Source: Chitinophaga nivalis (GTDB lineage Bacteria; Bacteroidota; Bacteroidia; Chitinophagales; Chitinophagaceae). From it: 64,000 bases of DNA. Below the pieces are notes generated by a model. That model ran no database searches. It was not told where the DNA came from and saw only the letters and a program-made list of their open reading frames with translations. Positions 1 to 13,100 of this stretch are shown piece by piece. Position 1 is the first letter of the stretch. Each line of letters begins with the position of its first letter. Position numbers and translations under genes: made by a program. The stretch spans positions 6,250,087-6,314,086 of the forward strand of contig NZ_JAPDNR010000001.1 of NCBI RefSeq assembly GCF_025989125.1. Direction: 5' to 3'.

Positions 1-1199
1 TCGCCACACTGTAATCAATATTACCATCGGTATAAGGTGTAAACAACTGATCGGTAGCGGCAGCTGCTCCTCCCTGCTCCACACTAAAGGATACCTGGAA
101 GATAGAGTGACGGGATGTATCCGGTTCCACACCCAGTTCATCTACCAGTTTCTCAAACGGAATATCCTGGTGCAACTGGGCTTCCACCACCGATGCACCT
201 ACCTGGCGGATGAAATCTGCCAGGGTTTGTTCCGGATTGATTTCTTCCCGTAATGCCAGCATATTTACGAAGAAGCCGATCATATCTGCTACTTCCCGGT
301 AATGGCGGTTCGATAATGGGCTACCCAATACGATGTTCCGCTGATGGCTATAGCTGCTTAACAACAAGTAGTAACCACTCAGCAACAGGCTATACATACT
401 TACCTGCAAGTCGCGGGATACTGCCCGCAAAGCCGCCGTTGTAAAGGCATCAATGGTAAAGATGCTATCGGCACCTGCATAGCTGACCTGCAACGGCCGC
501 GGTTTATCTGCCGGCAAATGCAGGGTTTCATAATCGGATAATTTATTTTTCCAGTAAGACAACTGCCGCACTAATACGTCCCCACTCAGGTACGTACGTT
601 GCCACAGCGCAAAGTCGCGGTATTGCAATGGCAGGGCAGGTAACAACAATGTTGCTGCTTTGGCCGTATCATTGATCCGCAACGCTTCGGCATAGTCGTA
701 GCTATGTTGTAATTCCCGTAGCAGGATAGCCGTAGACCAGCCATCAAAAACGATGTGGTGCAATACGATGCTCAGGTATACTGCTTCCTCCTCCGGCGTT
801 ACCGGTATTGTATACACAGCTGCCAGCAACGGATATTCCGTATCCAGTTTAAATACATGGTTCGCCATTTGCGACAGGGCTACCTGCAAGGCAGCTGTGG
901 TAGCTACTTCCTGTACGGCTATCGCCAAAGGATATACGTTGTCATCAATTACCTGCTGGTATCCTTTACCGGCTTCATTGATACGGATATGACTCCGTAA
1001 CACTTCATGCCTGTGCACGACATCCCGTACAGCCGCCTGCAGGCTCTCTTTATTCACCTGCTGCTGCAGTTTCAATATCACCGGTATATTATAGGCACTG
1101 CTGCCGCCTTCATAGTTTTCTATAAACCACAAGCGCTCCTGTGCAAACGACAGCAGCTGTTCCGTAGGATCCGTTACCTGCGACACGGAGATTTTCACC
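1..1199 (-). other. NRPS module 7, condensation domain only
   Basis: C7 begins with SFAQERLWFIENYEGG and has HHIVFDGWS (first His residue 7445), an LCL type following a module without epimerization. The frame is still open at base 1, near the C-terminal end of the C domain. The matching adenylation and carrier domains must lie to the left of the window. Confidence 0.9.
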
Positions 1200-4100
1200 T
1201 CTTCCGCAGCTCCCTGCTGCAGCAGGGCTGCCAGTTTACGGATGGTCCGGGCAGTAAATATCACCGATACATTGATGTTGCTGCCCATGGCAATATTCAC
1301 CTGGTTCATCAAACGGATGGCCAGGATACTGTTACCACCCAGGCGATAGAAATCATCCTGTACGCTGATGGTGGCAGCATCCAGCTGTAATACGGCGGCA
1401 AATACGGTACACAATTTTTCTTCCACAGCATTTTCCGGCGCCTGATAGCTTTCGCCATCTGTCAGCTGCGGTTCCGGTAAGGCACGCTGGTCCAGCTTTC
1501 CATTGATGGTCAATGGCAGCTGCTGCAGGTGTATCAATACCGAAGGCACCATGTATTCGGGCAGGTAAGTGCCCAGATATGCCAGCAGCGTATCCTGATC
1601 CAATACTTCTTCGGCTACATAATAGCCCACGAGGTATTTATTGCCGGTAGCCTGTTCTTTCACCAGTACTGCGGCTTGTTTAACACCCGGATAGGTAGTC
1701 AGCCGGCTTTCTATTTCGCCCAGCTCAATACGGTATCCGCGGATCTTCACCTGGAAGTCGGTACGGCCGATGTAGTCAATACTACCATCCGGTAAATACC
1801 GAACCAGGTCGCCGGTTTTATACAACCGGCTATATGCGTTTCCGTTATGCCGGAAAGGATTGGCGATAAATCGTTCGCGGGTCAGTTCCGGCTGGTTCAG
1901 GTAGCCACGGGCTACACCTGCTCCACCGATATGCAATTCACCTGCAGCACCTACCGGTACCGGCCTTAATGCACTATCCAGTACATAGGCAACGGTATTA
2001 CTTACCGGACGGCCAATGGCGCTGGCTTCCGCCCCTACATTAATAATCGTGGTAATGGTTGTTTCCGTAGGCCCGTAAGCGTTCACCGCCAGATACGCGC
2101 TGTTACGGAAACGTTCCAGCAACGCATTACTGATACGTTCCCCACCACAGATTACCCTGCGCAAAGAAGCGAGTCCATCAAAGTTGTATTGTTCCAGGAA
2201 GGAAGGCGTACCATCGATATGTGTTACCTGATGGGTGCGTATCACCTCCAGGAACAGGGAAGCATCTTCCCAGGTGGCCTGATCTACCAGTATTAATTTG
2301 TAGCCATGCAGTAATGCAACGAACAGCTGTTCTATAGAAGCGTCAAATACATAGTTGGCCAGGTGTAGTATCACTTCTGCTTTGCCCAGCTGGTACTTTT
2401 CTTTCAGCTGGGTGATCAGATTCACCACACCGGTATTTTCCACCATCACTCCTTTCGGACGGGCAGTGGTACCACTGGTATAGATGATATAAGCCAATGC
2501 AGCCGGATCATTATCTGTAACGGTATTTGTTACGGCGTATGTATCCAGTAATGGTTGCCATGCATCGCTATCGATGTATGCCACGGGCACCTGCTGTGCG
2601 GTGGCAATACCGGTCAGCTTTTCCTGATGGGCTTCACTGGCCAGTACTACTTTCGTTTGTGTGTCTTCCCAAACATATCCGATTCTGTCGGCAGGATAAC
2701 CCGGATCTACCGGCACATAAGCGCCACCGGATTTCAGTACCGCCAGTATCGCGATGACCATATGTGGTGAACGATCCAGGCAAAGGCCTATCAGGTCGTC
2801 TTTACGGATATCATACGTCTGCTGTAACCAGGCTGCCAGCTGATTCGCGCGGGCATTCAGTGCGCCGTAGGTTAATTCCTCCGCACCATATACCAGGGCT
2901 ATCTCGTCTGGCGTAGCCGCAGCATGTGCTTCAAACAGCTGCCGGATGGTTTTATCTGCAGGGTAAGGTGCAGCGGTGTTATTCCAGTCATACACCATTT
3001 CCTGGTGCTGCGTCGCATCCAGGTGTACCAGCGCATTCACCCGGATAGCCGGATCAGCTATCAGCTGAGAGATGATCAGCTCCACTCCCTGCAACAACTG
3101 TGCAGCTGTGGCTTCACTAAACAATTCACCGGCATAGTTCAATATAAATTGAATGGCTTCTCCACGTTCTGCCGCCACAACTCCCAGCGGATAATCCAGT
3201 TTTTCCACGCTGCCTCTGAACTGTAAAGAGAGGCTGGCGGTTTCGCCTTCCTCACTAACCGGCACGGGGTAATTCTCGAATACAAACAGGCTGTTAAACA
3301 AACGATCACCGCCTGGTTGTAATTTACCCAGATGAATATCGCTACGTTCGTTGATTTCGTTGATATGTGACTGCAATTCCTTAATGCCTGCCACAACAGT
3401 GTCGTCGGTATGCTCCAGGATCACCGGCAGGGTGTTGATGTACAAACCAACGCCCTGTTCTATATCATCTACCGGCAGATTACGGCCGGATACGGTCATC
3501 CCTACAACCGTTGTCTGGCTATTACCATACAGACTTAGTTGCCGGTGCCAGCAATATTGCAATACGGCATTCAGGGTAAAACCATGGATGGCACACAGGC
3601 GTTTTAAGGCATCATATCGTTCTCCTTCAATCAACAGCGACGTTTCTACCGACTGCAGGATATGCCGGTAAGCAGCGAGATTGATATGCCGCTGTTCCGG
3701 TTTCAGCAGGCTGCTCAGGTCTTCCTGTGCCTGCAACTGACCGGTATAGGCCTGCCAGAAGGCTTCATTATCTTTTCTGTGCAGCTGGAGGTAATGCTGG
3801 GAAAGTGCGTAGCTGCGATCTTCCTGTACTACTACCGTTTTGCCCTGCTGTAGCTGTAAATACACTTCATGTACATAATTCAGCAACAAGGGCATACTCC
3901 ATCCATCGAGGATCGCATGGTGGTTACTGAAAATACAGGTGTAGGCATTTTCGCTGCGTTTCACCAGGTATATGCGGAACAGGTTACCCTGTGTGAGATC
4001 AAATACCAGGGAGCGATCGGCTTCAGCGATGTCTGTCAGGAAGGTTTCCTGTGCAGCGGCACTGCGGTCGCTTACATCGCTATAGCGCCAGTCCAGTGTG

Positions 4101-7100
4101 CCGGTGCGGTCAATCACCTGCACCAGTTCCTCTTCCCAGCCAAAACGTAAACGCAGGGCGCTGTAACGTTGCTGTGCATAGCTCCAGGCGGTTTTCAGCA
4201 AATGCGCATCCAGCGCATTATTATAATCCCAGGAGAGCTGCACCCGATAGGCGTCATCTACGGCTCCCTGATTTAATGCATGGTAAATAAATCCTTGCTG
4301 CAGGCTGCCTGCCAGGTATACGCCGGTCACTTCCTGCGATGCCTGCAGTCGGGACAACCAGTCCGCAGAAATTACCTGATCCACATCACTGGCGGTCAGG
4401 TACTGGCGGGTACTGTTGCCCAGGAAAACAATCATTTCTTCCAATACGGCCTGATAACGATCCGCCAGGGATGTTACCCATTCAGCGGCAAAGCTGCCGG
4501 TAACACTGAACTGCAAGCGACCGTTGATCACGAGGCCATTGATATTGAGCCAATACGGATCTTTGTTAGTTGGATGAATGGCCTGCCCGCTGGATTCACT
4601 GCTCAGTGTCCAGCCGCTGCCATCCGGTGTTTCCTGGTTATCGAACTGTCCTAAGTAGTTAAAGCTGATTTGTGGCAGGGTAGCCACATCGTAGCCAAAC
4701 AAAGCCCCATAGCCGATACCGTTAGCCGGTATTTTACGCAGCATTTCTTTTGCTGCTATCAGCTGTTCACCGTAATCTTTACCATTACTCACCACTTCTA
4801 CCGGGTACATGGTGGTAAACCAACCGGTGGTGTGGGTGATATCCAGGGTGGCCGACAGGGTTTCACGACCATGTCCTTCCAGCAGGAGGTAGTGCCTGTC
4901 CTGGCCGGTCAGCTGTGACAGTGCCACACCCAGGGCACTTAATAAAATATCGTTGATCTGTGTATTGTATACGTGGCTGGTCTGCCGTAATAACTGGCCG
5001 GTACGCTGCTCATCCAGCAACCAGGTAGCCTGGTGCTGCGATGGGGTACGTAAGGCTGCCAATACCGTATTACCGGCAATAATGCCTGGCTGCAAGGCTG
5101 TCCACCAGGCTTTTTCTGCTGCCAGCTGCTGTTCCGGCAGGCTGCCATAAGCGGCTACTGCATTCACCCATTGCCGGTAGCTGCTACCTTTTTCTCCCAG
5201 AATCGTCACCGGAGATACTGCTGCCAGTGTAGCCGTATCTGTTATAGCAGACAGGTAACGGTAAATCCGTTCCATATCGGTATACAGGGTACGCCAGCTC
5301 ACCCCATCTATCAACAGGTGATGGATGGCGATATAAATCCGCGCACGGCCATCTGTATACCCCTCCAGATAACCTATCTGCAGTAATTTATCTCCATAAA
5401 TATCAAAATCACTTTGCCATTCCGTCAACAGTGCAGGTAAGGCCTCCTCCTTCTCCAGGGTACTTACATCCAGGTAGCGTATATCCGCTGCCGTTACTTC
5501 CTCACCGTAGTATTGTATCCGCGGGCGCTGATAGCGCAAACGCAAGCTATCGTGGTAGTTCAACAGTTTTACCACCGTATGCTCCAGCAGGGTTTTATCC
5601 AATACCGGTACGTTGATCAGGAAAGACTGGTTCCAATGATGATAGGCCGGCAGCCATCCATTCTCCGCATTGTCGAAGAACCAGGCCTGTACCGGTAACA
5701 AATCAGCTTCTCCCGATAGTATACCTTGTTCCGTATCCAGCAGGATGCCTTTCCTGCCCGGTAGTGCCACTACATTTTTGTACAGGGCAACGATGGTACG
5801 ATGACGGAAAATATCTTTCACACTCACCTGTATACCGGCCTGTTGCCGTAAGCGGCTGGCCAGCTGAATACTCACGATACTATCTCCTCCCAGGCGGAAG
5901 AAATCATCATCGATGCCAATTTTATCAGCAGCGATGTTCAGCACCTGGCCAAAGATGGCACACATCAGCGCCTGCGTTTCATTCTGCGGCGCGCGATAGT
6001 TACCACTGCCTGCAAACTGTGGCTCGGGCAGGGCACGACGGTCCAGTTTACCACTCAGCGTCAGCGGCAACTCATACAAGTGTACCAGTACAGCCGGTAC
6101 CATGTATTCCGGCAGATAAGCACCCAGATATGCCTGTAACACCTGTTCGTCCAGCACTTCCGCTGCTACATAATAACCTGCCAGGTATTTGCTGCCACCT
6201 GCCTGCTCTTTCACCAGTACCGCCGTCTGACGGATACCCGGATAAGCAGCGAGGCGGCTTTCTATCTCGCCTAATTCTATACGATGTCCGCGGATCTTCA
6301 CCTGGAAGTCGGTACGACCTCTGTACTCCAGGTTACCATCCGGTAAATACCTCACCAGGTCACCGGTTTTGTACAACCGGCCGGTTTCACGGAACGGATG
6401 CGGAATAAAACGTTCCCCCGTTAACGTAGGTTGGTTCAGGTAACCACGGGCTACACCGGCACCGCCGATGTACAGTTCACCCGCGGCTCCTACCGGTACC
6501 GGACGTAGTTCGCTGTCCAGTACATATACTTCCATATTACCTATCGGGCGACCAATATTCGCCGGATTATCTCCTGCGGTATAGGGATGAATAGTGGTAC
6601 ATACTGTCGCTTCCGTAGGACCATACTCGTTGAGTAAAATACCTTGGTAGCCGGTCTCCTGCAGATCCGGTAATTGTTCTCCACCGGTAAATATCAGGGC
6701 CAGGTTGGTCGGCGCTGCCAGGAAGGTACGCAACAATGCAGGCGGTATAAAGGTGACTTTAATATCCTGCTGATCAATATAGGTACGCAACGCATCCGGC
6801 GTCGTTCTCAGCTTGTCGCTGAACAGATACAGGCTGTTACCGTTACTTAATACCGGGAATGCTTCGTATACGAAGGCATCGAATACATAGTTGGAATAAC
6901 AACCGATGTTGCTATGCTGATTCAGCTGATGCACCGGAATTAATTCCGTAATCAGGTTGATGACACCCTGGTGTTCTACCATCACCCCTTTTGGCTGACC
7001 GGTGGTACCACTGGTATAAATCACATACGCCAGGTTCGTGGCGGCTACCGCGGTGGCTACATCCGTTGCCGGATATGGCTGCAGCGTATTGTTCCATATA

Positions 7101-10100
7101 TCTGCGGTATCTATTGCGGTAACCGGTATATTGGTTTGTAATCCTTCCAGCAAGTGCGTATGACCGGTATTCGTCAATACGGCTTTCGCGCCGGTATCTT
7201 CCAGGATATATGCGATCCTTTCTGCCGGATAACCCGGGTCCATCGGCACATACGCGCCGCCGGATTTCAGTACCGCCAGCACGGCGATCACTAAATGTTC
7301 CGTACGATCCAGGCATAACGCCACCAGGTCATCGGGTTGAATTGCATATACCTCACGCAGGTAAGCGGCCAGCTGATTGGCTTTCGCATTCAGCTCACCG
7401 TAGGTTAACTGCTGGTCTTCGAATACCAGCGCAAGCTGGTTAGGCCTGGCCGCTGCCTGCTCTTCAAATAACCGGTGTACGGTTTTCTCTGCCGCATAGG
7501 CACGCACCGTATTGTTCCAGTCGTACAGCACGGCAGTTGCTTCCTCCTGATGCAGGTAGCGCAGGGCTTTGACCGGCAGCTGCCGGTATGCCTGGTTGCG
7601 CAGGGCTGCCAGCTGTTGCAGTATTGTTTTATAGGTAACAATAAATCTTTCTATGGTGGCTGCTTCAAACAGGCTGGTAGCATAGTTGAATACCCCTATG
7701 ATCTCTTCCCCGCTATCGTCGAGTGAAGTCGTCAGGTCATATTTCGCCACACTATAATGTCCGTTGGTATCATAAGGCACAAACAACCGGTCTGATACTT
7801 CGCGGCCAAAACGCTGTATACTGAATACCACCTGAAATACCGGGTGGCGGGAGGTATCCGGCTCTACGCCTAATTCATCCACCAGTTTTTCAAAAGGCAG
7901 ATCCTGTTGCAACTGCGCAGCTACGGTGGCGGCGCCTACCTGTTTGATAAAGGCGCTCAAAGGTTGTTCCGGATTGATTTCTTCCCGCAATGCCAGGGTA
8001 TTGACAAAGAAGCCAATCAGGTCGGCAATTTCGCTGTAGTGCCGGTTGGAAATCGGTGTACCCAGCACAATATCGCGCTGGTTGCTATAGCTGCTGAGGA
8101 ACAGGTAATAACCACTCAGCAACAGGCTATACATACTTACTTCCAGTTCACGGGCTACTGCTTTCAGCTCATCACTGGTGGCTTTATCTATCGTAAAGAA
8201 AATATCCGCGCCTTTATAATCCAGTTGTGCCGGTCTGGATTTATCTGCCGGCAGGTCCAGGGTTTCATAACCCGATAACTTATCCTTCCAGTAAGACACC
8301 TGTTTTTCCAATACGGCTCCCTGCAGATAGCTACGTTGCCACAGGGCGAACTCGCGGTATTGCAGCGGCAAGGCTGGTAAAATATGTTTGTCTGCGGTGA
8401 CTTTATCATTCGCCCGCAGCGCCTCATAATAGGTGTAGTTATGCAGCAGCTCCCGTAACAGGATATCGGTAGACCAGCCATCAAAAGCAATGTGGTGCAA
8501 TACAATGCTCAGTACATATTCACGTGTATGCGGCGCCGTTTGCAGACTAAACAATCCTGCCAGCACCGGATATTCCGCATCCAGTTTAAACACATGATTG
8601 GCCATCTCCGCCAGGCCGGCCTGTAAGTCGCTTTCGTTCCGGTATGTTTCTCTGATGACAGGCAACAGATGCAACTGATCATCTATCACCACCTGGTAAC
8701 CTTTCCCGGCATCATTGGTGCTGATATGACTGCGTAACACTTCATGCCGGTGTACAATAGCCTGCAAGGCCTGCAGCAGACTGTCGGCATGTACGCCGGG
8801 CTGCAGTTTCAATACAATCGGTATGTTGTAGGCATGGCTGCCGCCTTCATAATTTTCAATAAACCATAACCGTTCCTGTGCAAATGACAACAATTGTTCC
8901 GTCGGATCTGTCACCACCGGTATCGCCATTTTAATGCTATCCTGGTTGTCTTCCAACAGTTGTTCCGCCAGTTTGCGGATGGTTCTTGCCACAAATATGG
9001 CAGCTACACTGATATGGGTACCCAATACCGTATTCAGGCGGTTGATGAGGCGGATAGCCAGGATACTGTTACCACCCAGGCGGAAGAAATCATTATGTAC
9101 ACTGATCTGCTCTGCATCCAATCCCAGCACTTCTCCGAATATACGGCACAGTTTTTCTTCTGTCGGATTTTCCGGCGCCTGGTATTGATCCAGGTCTGTC
9201 AGCTGTGGTTCCGGCAATGCGCGCCGATCCAGCTTACCATTGATCGTCAGCGGTAAGGTAAACAGGTGCACCAATACAGCCGGCAGCATGTATTCCGGCA
9301 GATAGATCCGCAGGTAGTTCAGCAAGGCTGCTTCATCCAGTTTTTCTTCCGCCACATAATAGCCTGCCAGGTACTGATTACCACCCGCTTGTTCTTTCAC
9401 CAGTACAGCGGTTTGTTTCACACCAGGATAAGCGGCCATCCGGTGTTCTATTTCTCCCAGTTCGATACGGTAACCCCGTATTTTCACCTGGAAGTCCGTA
9501 CGGCCCAGGTATTCGATGTTACCATCTCTCAGGTATCTTACCAGATCGCCGGTTTTATATAACCGACTATATCCGTTCGTATGTACGTTACCGTTACCAT
9601 TTTTATTTCCATTACCGTTTGTATGTTCCTGATGACGGAATGGATTTTCAATGAAACGGTCGCGGGTTAATTCCGGATGATTCAGGTAGCCACGGGCCAC
9701 CCCGTCGCCACCGATGTACAGTTCACCGGCTGCTCCTACCGGTACCGGACGTAGTTCACTGTCCAGTACATATACTTCGGTATTGCCGATAGGCCGGCCA
9801 ATGGGAATAATACCGGAAGAAATATCCCGGTAATCATTACATAAATAAGTAGTGGCAAAAGTGGTGCTCTCCGTAGGTCCGTAACCGTTAACCAGTTTCA
9901 CCTGGCTGTTATTTTCCAGTAAGCGGTCTACGTGTGCATAGGAAATCTGTTCTCCTCCTGCCACAATGTATTTCAGTTCATGCAGGCAGGCCAGCTCTTC
10001 ATCTACCAGCCTGTGGAATAAAGAGGTGGTGATAAAGCAGATGCTGATCTGGTGCTGTAATATCACCGCTTCCAGGTTCCTGGTATCCAGGAATACTTCT

Positions 10101-13100
10101 TTGCCGGCAATCACCAGGGTGGCGCCGTTCAGCAGGGCGCCGAAGATATCAAACACCGATCCGTCAAAAGCGTAGTTGGCAATAGCCAGCACTTTATCTG
10201 CGGGTTCAAAACGCACATAGTCTACATTCTTCACGAGGCGGTTCACACTCTTATGTGCCACCATTACACCTTTTGGCATACCCGTAGTACCACTGGTATA
10301 CATCACATATGCCAGGTGATCCGCACCATTGATCTGATCCGGATTTTCCGGAGCATACCGATGTTGCGCAGCGGCAAAATCTTCACTGTCGATGTGAACA
10401 GTAGTCAGCGTGGTATCGGCAGTGATGTGTTGTAGTTTCGTTTCATATACTTCATTGGTCAGCACAACACGGGTACCGGTATCGGCCAGGATATAACTGA
10501 TCCTGTCGTCCGGATAGGCGGTATCAATCGGTACATAGGCGCCGCCGGATTTCAACACGCCCAGAATGGCGATCATCATGTATTCGGAACGGTCCAGGTA
10601 CAATCCGATGAGTTCATCCGGCTGTATATGATGGGTACTGCGCAGGTAAGCAGCAAGCTGATTGGCGCGGGTATTGAGTTCACCGTAAGTCAGTTGTACG
10701 GATTCATACACCACGGCAATTTGATCCGGTGTAGCCGCTGCCTGGGCTTCAAACAACTGCTGAATGGTTTTGTCTGCCGGATAAGCCACCGCTGTATTAT
10801 TCCATTCATATACAATTTCTGTATGCTGGGCAGGACTGAGATAACGCAGTGCCTTCACCTGTACACGCTGCTGGTCTTTATTTTTAAGCGCTGCCAGCTG
10901 TCGTAGTATTTCCTGATACGTAACAATATATCTTGCGATCGTATCCGCTTCAAACAAGCTTACCGCATAGTTAAATACCCCGCTGATTTCTTCTTTGGAA
11001 TCATCCAGGGTAGTAGAGAGATCATATTTCGCAATGCTGTAGTAGTCGTTGTTCCGGGATAAGGTAAATAGTTCTCCGGTATGATCCTCTTCACCGAAAT
11101 GCTGCACACTGAACATGACCTGGAATACCGGATGACGCGATACATCCGGATCTACACCCAGTTCTTCCACCAGCTTCTCAAACGGAAGATCCTGGTGCAT
11201 CTGTGCATCTATCACGGAGGCGCTTACCTGGCGGATAAAGGCGGCTACGGATTGTTCCGTATCAATCTCTTCTCTTAATGGTAAGGTATTGACAAAGAAA
11301 CCAATCACTTCGGCAATTTCGCGGTAATGCCGGTTCGATACCGGGCTACCCAGCACAATGTTGCGCTGATTGCTGTAACTGCCCAGCAACAGATAGTAAC
11401 CACTCAGCAATAAGCTGAACATACTTACTTCCAATTCGCGGGACACTGCACGCAGGTCTTCACTGGTAGCACGGTCGATGGTAAAGGCCACATTCGCGCC
11501 TTCATAATTAACGCGTACCGGTCTGGGTTTATCGGCTGGTAAATGCAGCACTTCAAAACCTGATAACTTACTTTTCCAGTAAGACAGCTGTCTGTCCAAC
11601 ACGATGCCATGCAGGTAACCACGCTGCCAAAGAGCAAAATCGCGGTATTGCAACGGCAACGGCGCCAATACATACCGGGCGGCTGTTTCCGCATCGCCTG
11701 TACGTAAGGCTTCATAATGATAATAATACTGCTGTAACTCCCGCAACAACAGATCGGTAGACCAGCCATCAAATGCGATGTGGTGCAATACAATACCCAG
11801 GTATTGCTCGCCGGTGGCAGCAAGTGTATGCAAGCCTGCCCGGATCGGATAATCTTTATCCAGCCGGAATACATCATCTGCTAACCGGAGCAATGCAGCA
11901 TCCAGCGCTTCTCTTGTAGCATACGCCTGCCGTGGAATCTCCAGCGGATATACCTGATCATCTATTACTTCCTGATAGCCCTTACCTGCTTTACTGATAT
12001 GGATATGACTCCTTAATACTTCATGCCGGTGTATCACTGCATGCAACGCCTGTATCAGGCTGTCTGCCTGCACTTCCGGCTGTAACTGCAATACCACCGG
12101 GATATTATAGGCATTGCTGCCCCCTTCATAATTTTCCAGGAACCATAACCGCTCCTGTGCGAAGGATAACAATTGTTCTGTCGGATCGTTTATCCATTGA
12201 CGTGATATCTTCGTTGTATCCGTGATACCACGTTCCAGACTAGCTGCCAGGTTGCGGATGGTTCTGCCGGTAAAAATCATGGCTACACCCATCCTCGTAT
12301 CCAGTACCGTGTTCAGCTTGTTGATGAGGCGAATCGCCAGAATACTGTTACCACCCAACCGGAAGAAGTCATCGTTTACACTGATTTTCGCGGCGTCCAA
12401 TCCCAGTACTTCTCCGAATACCGCACATAGTTTTTCCTCTGTCGCATTTTCCGGCGCCTGGTACTGATCTGCATCCGTTAGCTGCGGCTCCGGTAAAGCG
12501 CGGCGATCCAGCTTACCATTGATGGTCAGTGGCAGTTCATATAAATGTATCAATGCTGCCGGCACCATGTACTCCGGTAAATAATCCCGTAGCTCCTGTA
12601 ATAGTAATGCTTCGTCTACTTTTTCTGCTGCTACATAATAGCCTGCCAGGTATTTATCTCCCCCTCCCTGCTCTTTCACTAACACGGCTGCCTGTTTAAT
12701 ACCCGGATAGGCGGCGATACGGTGTTCTATTTCACCCAGCTCAATACGGTAACCACGGATTTTCACCTGGAAGTCCGTACGACTGATATATTCGATATTG
12801 CCATCCGGTAAATATTTCACCAGGTCGCCCGTTTTGTAAAGGCGGCTACCCTGCGGCCGGAAAGGATTGTCCACAAAACGTTCGCGGGTAAGCGCGGGCT
12901 GGTTCAGGTAACCCCGTGCTACCCCGGCGCCACCTACGTACAGTTCTCCCACAGCGCCTACCGGCACTGGTCGCCATTCGTTATCCAGTATATAGATTTC
13001 TGTATTGTTAATCGGCCGGCCAATCGGGATCACCCCGGAAGTCACGAGACGGGCATCTTCACACAGATAGCCACTCGTAAATACGGTGCCTTCTGTCGGG

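Noticed and set aside
5764..6408. 214-codon plus-strand frame within the NRPS region
   Set aside because: It is the antisense shadow of the NRPS coding frame, as are all other plus-strand frames below 23 kb.
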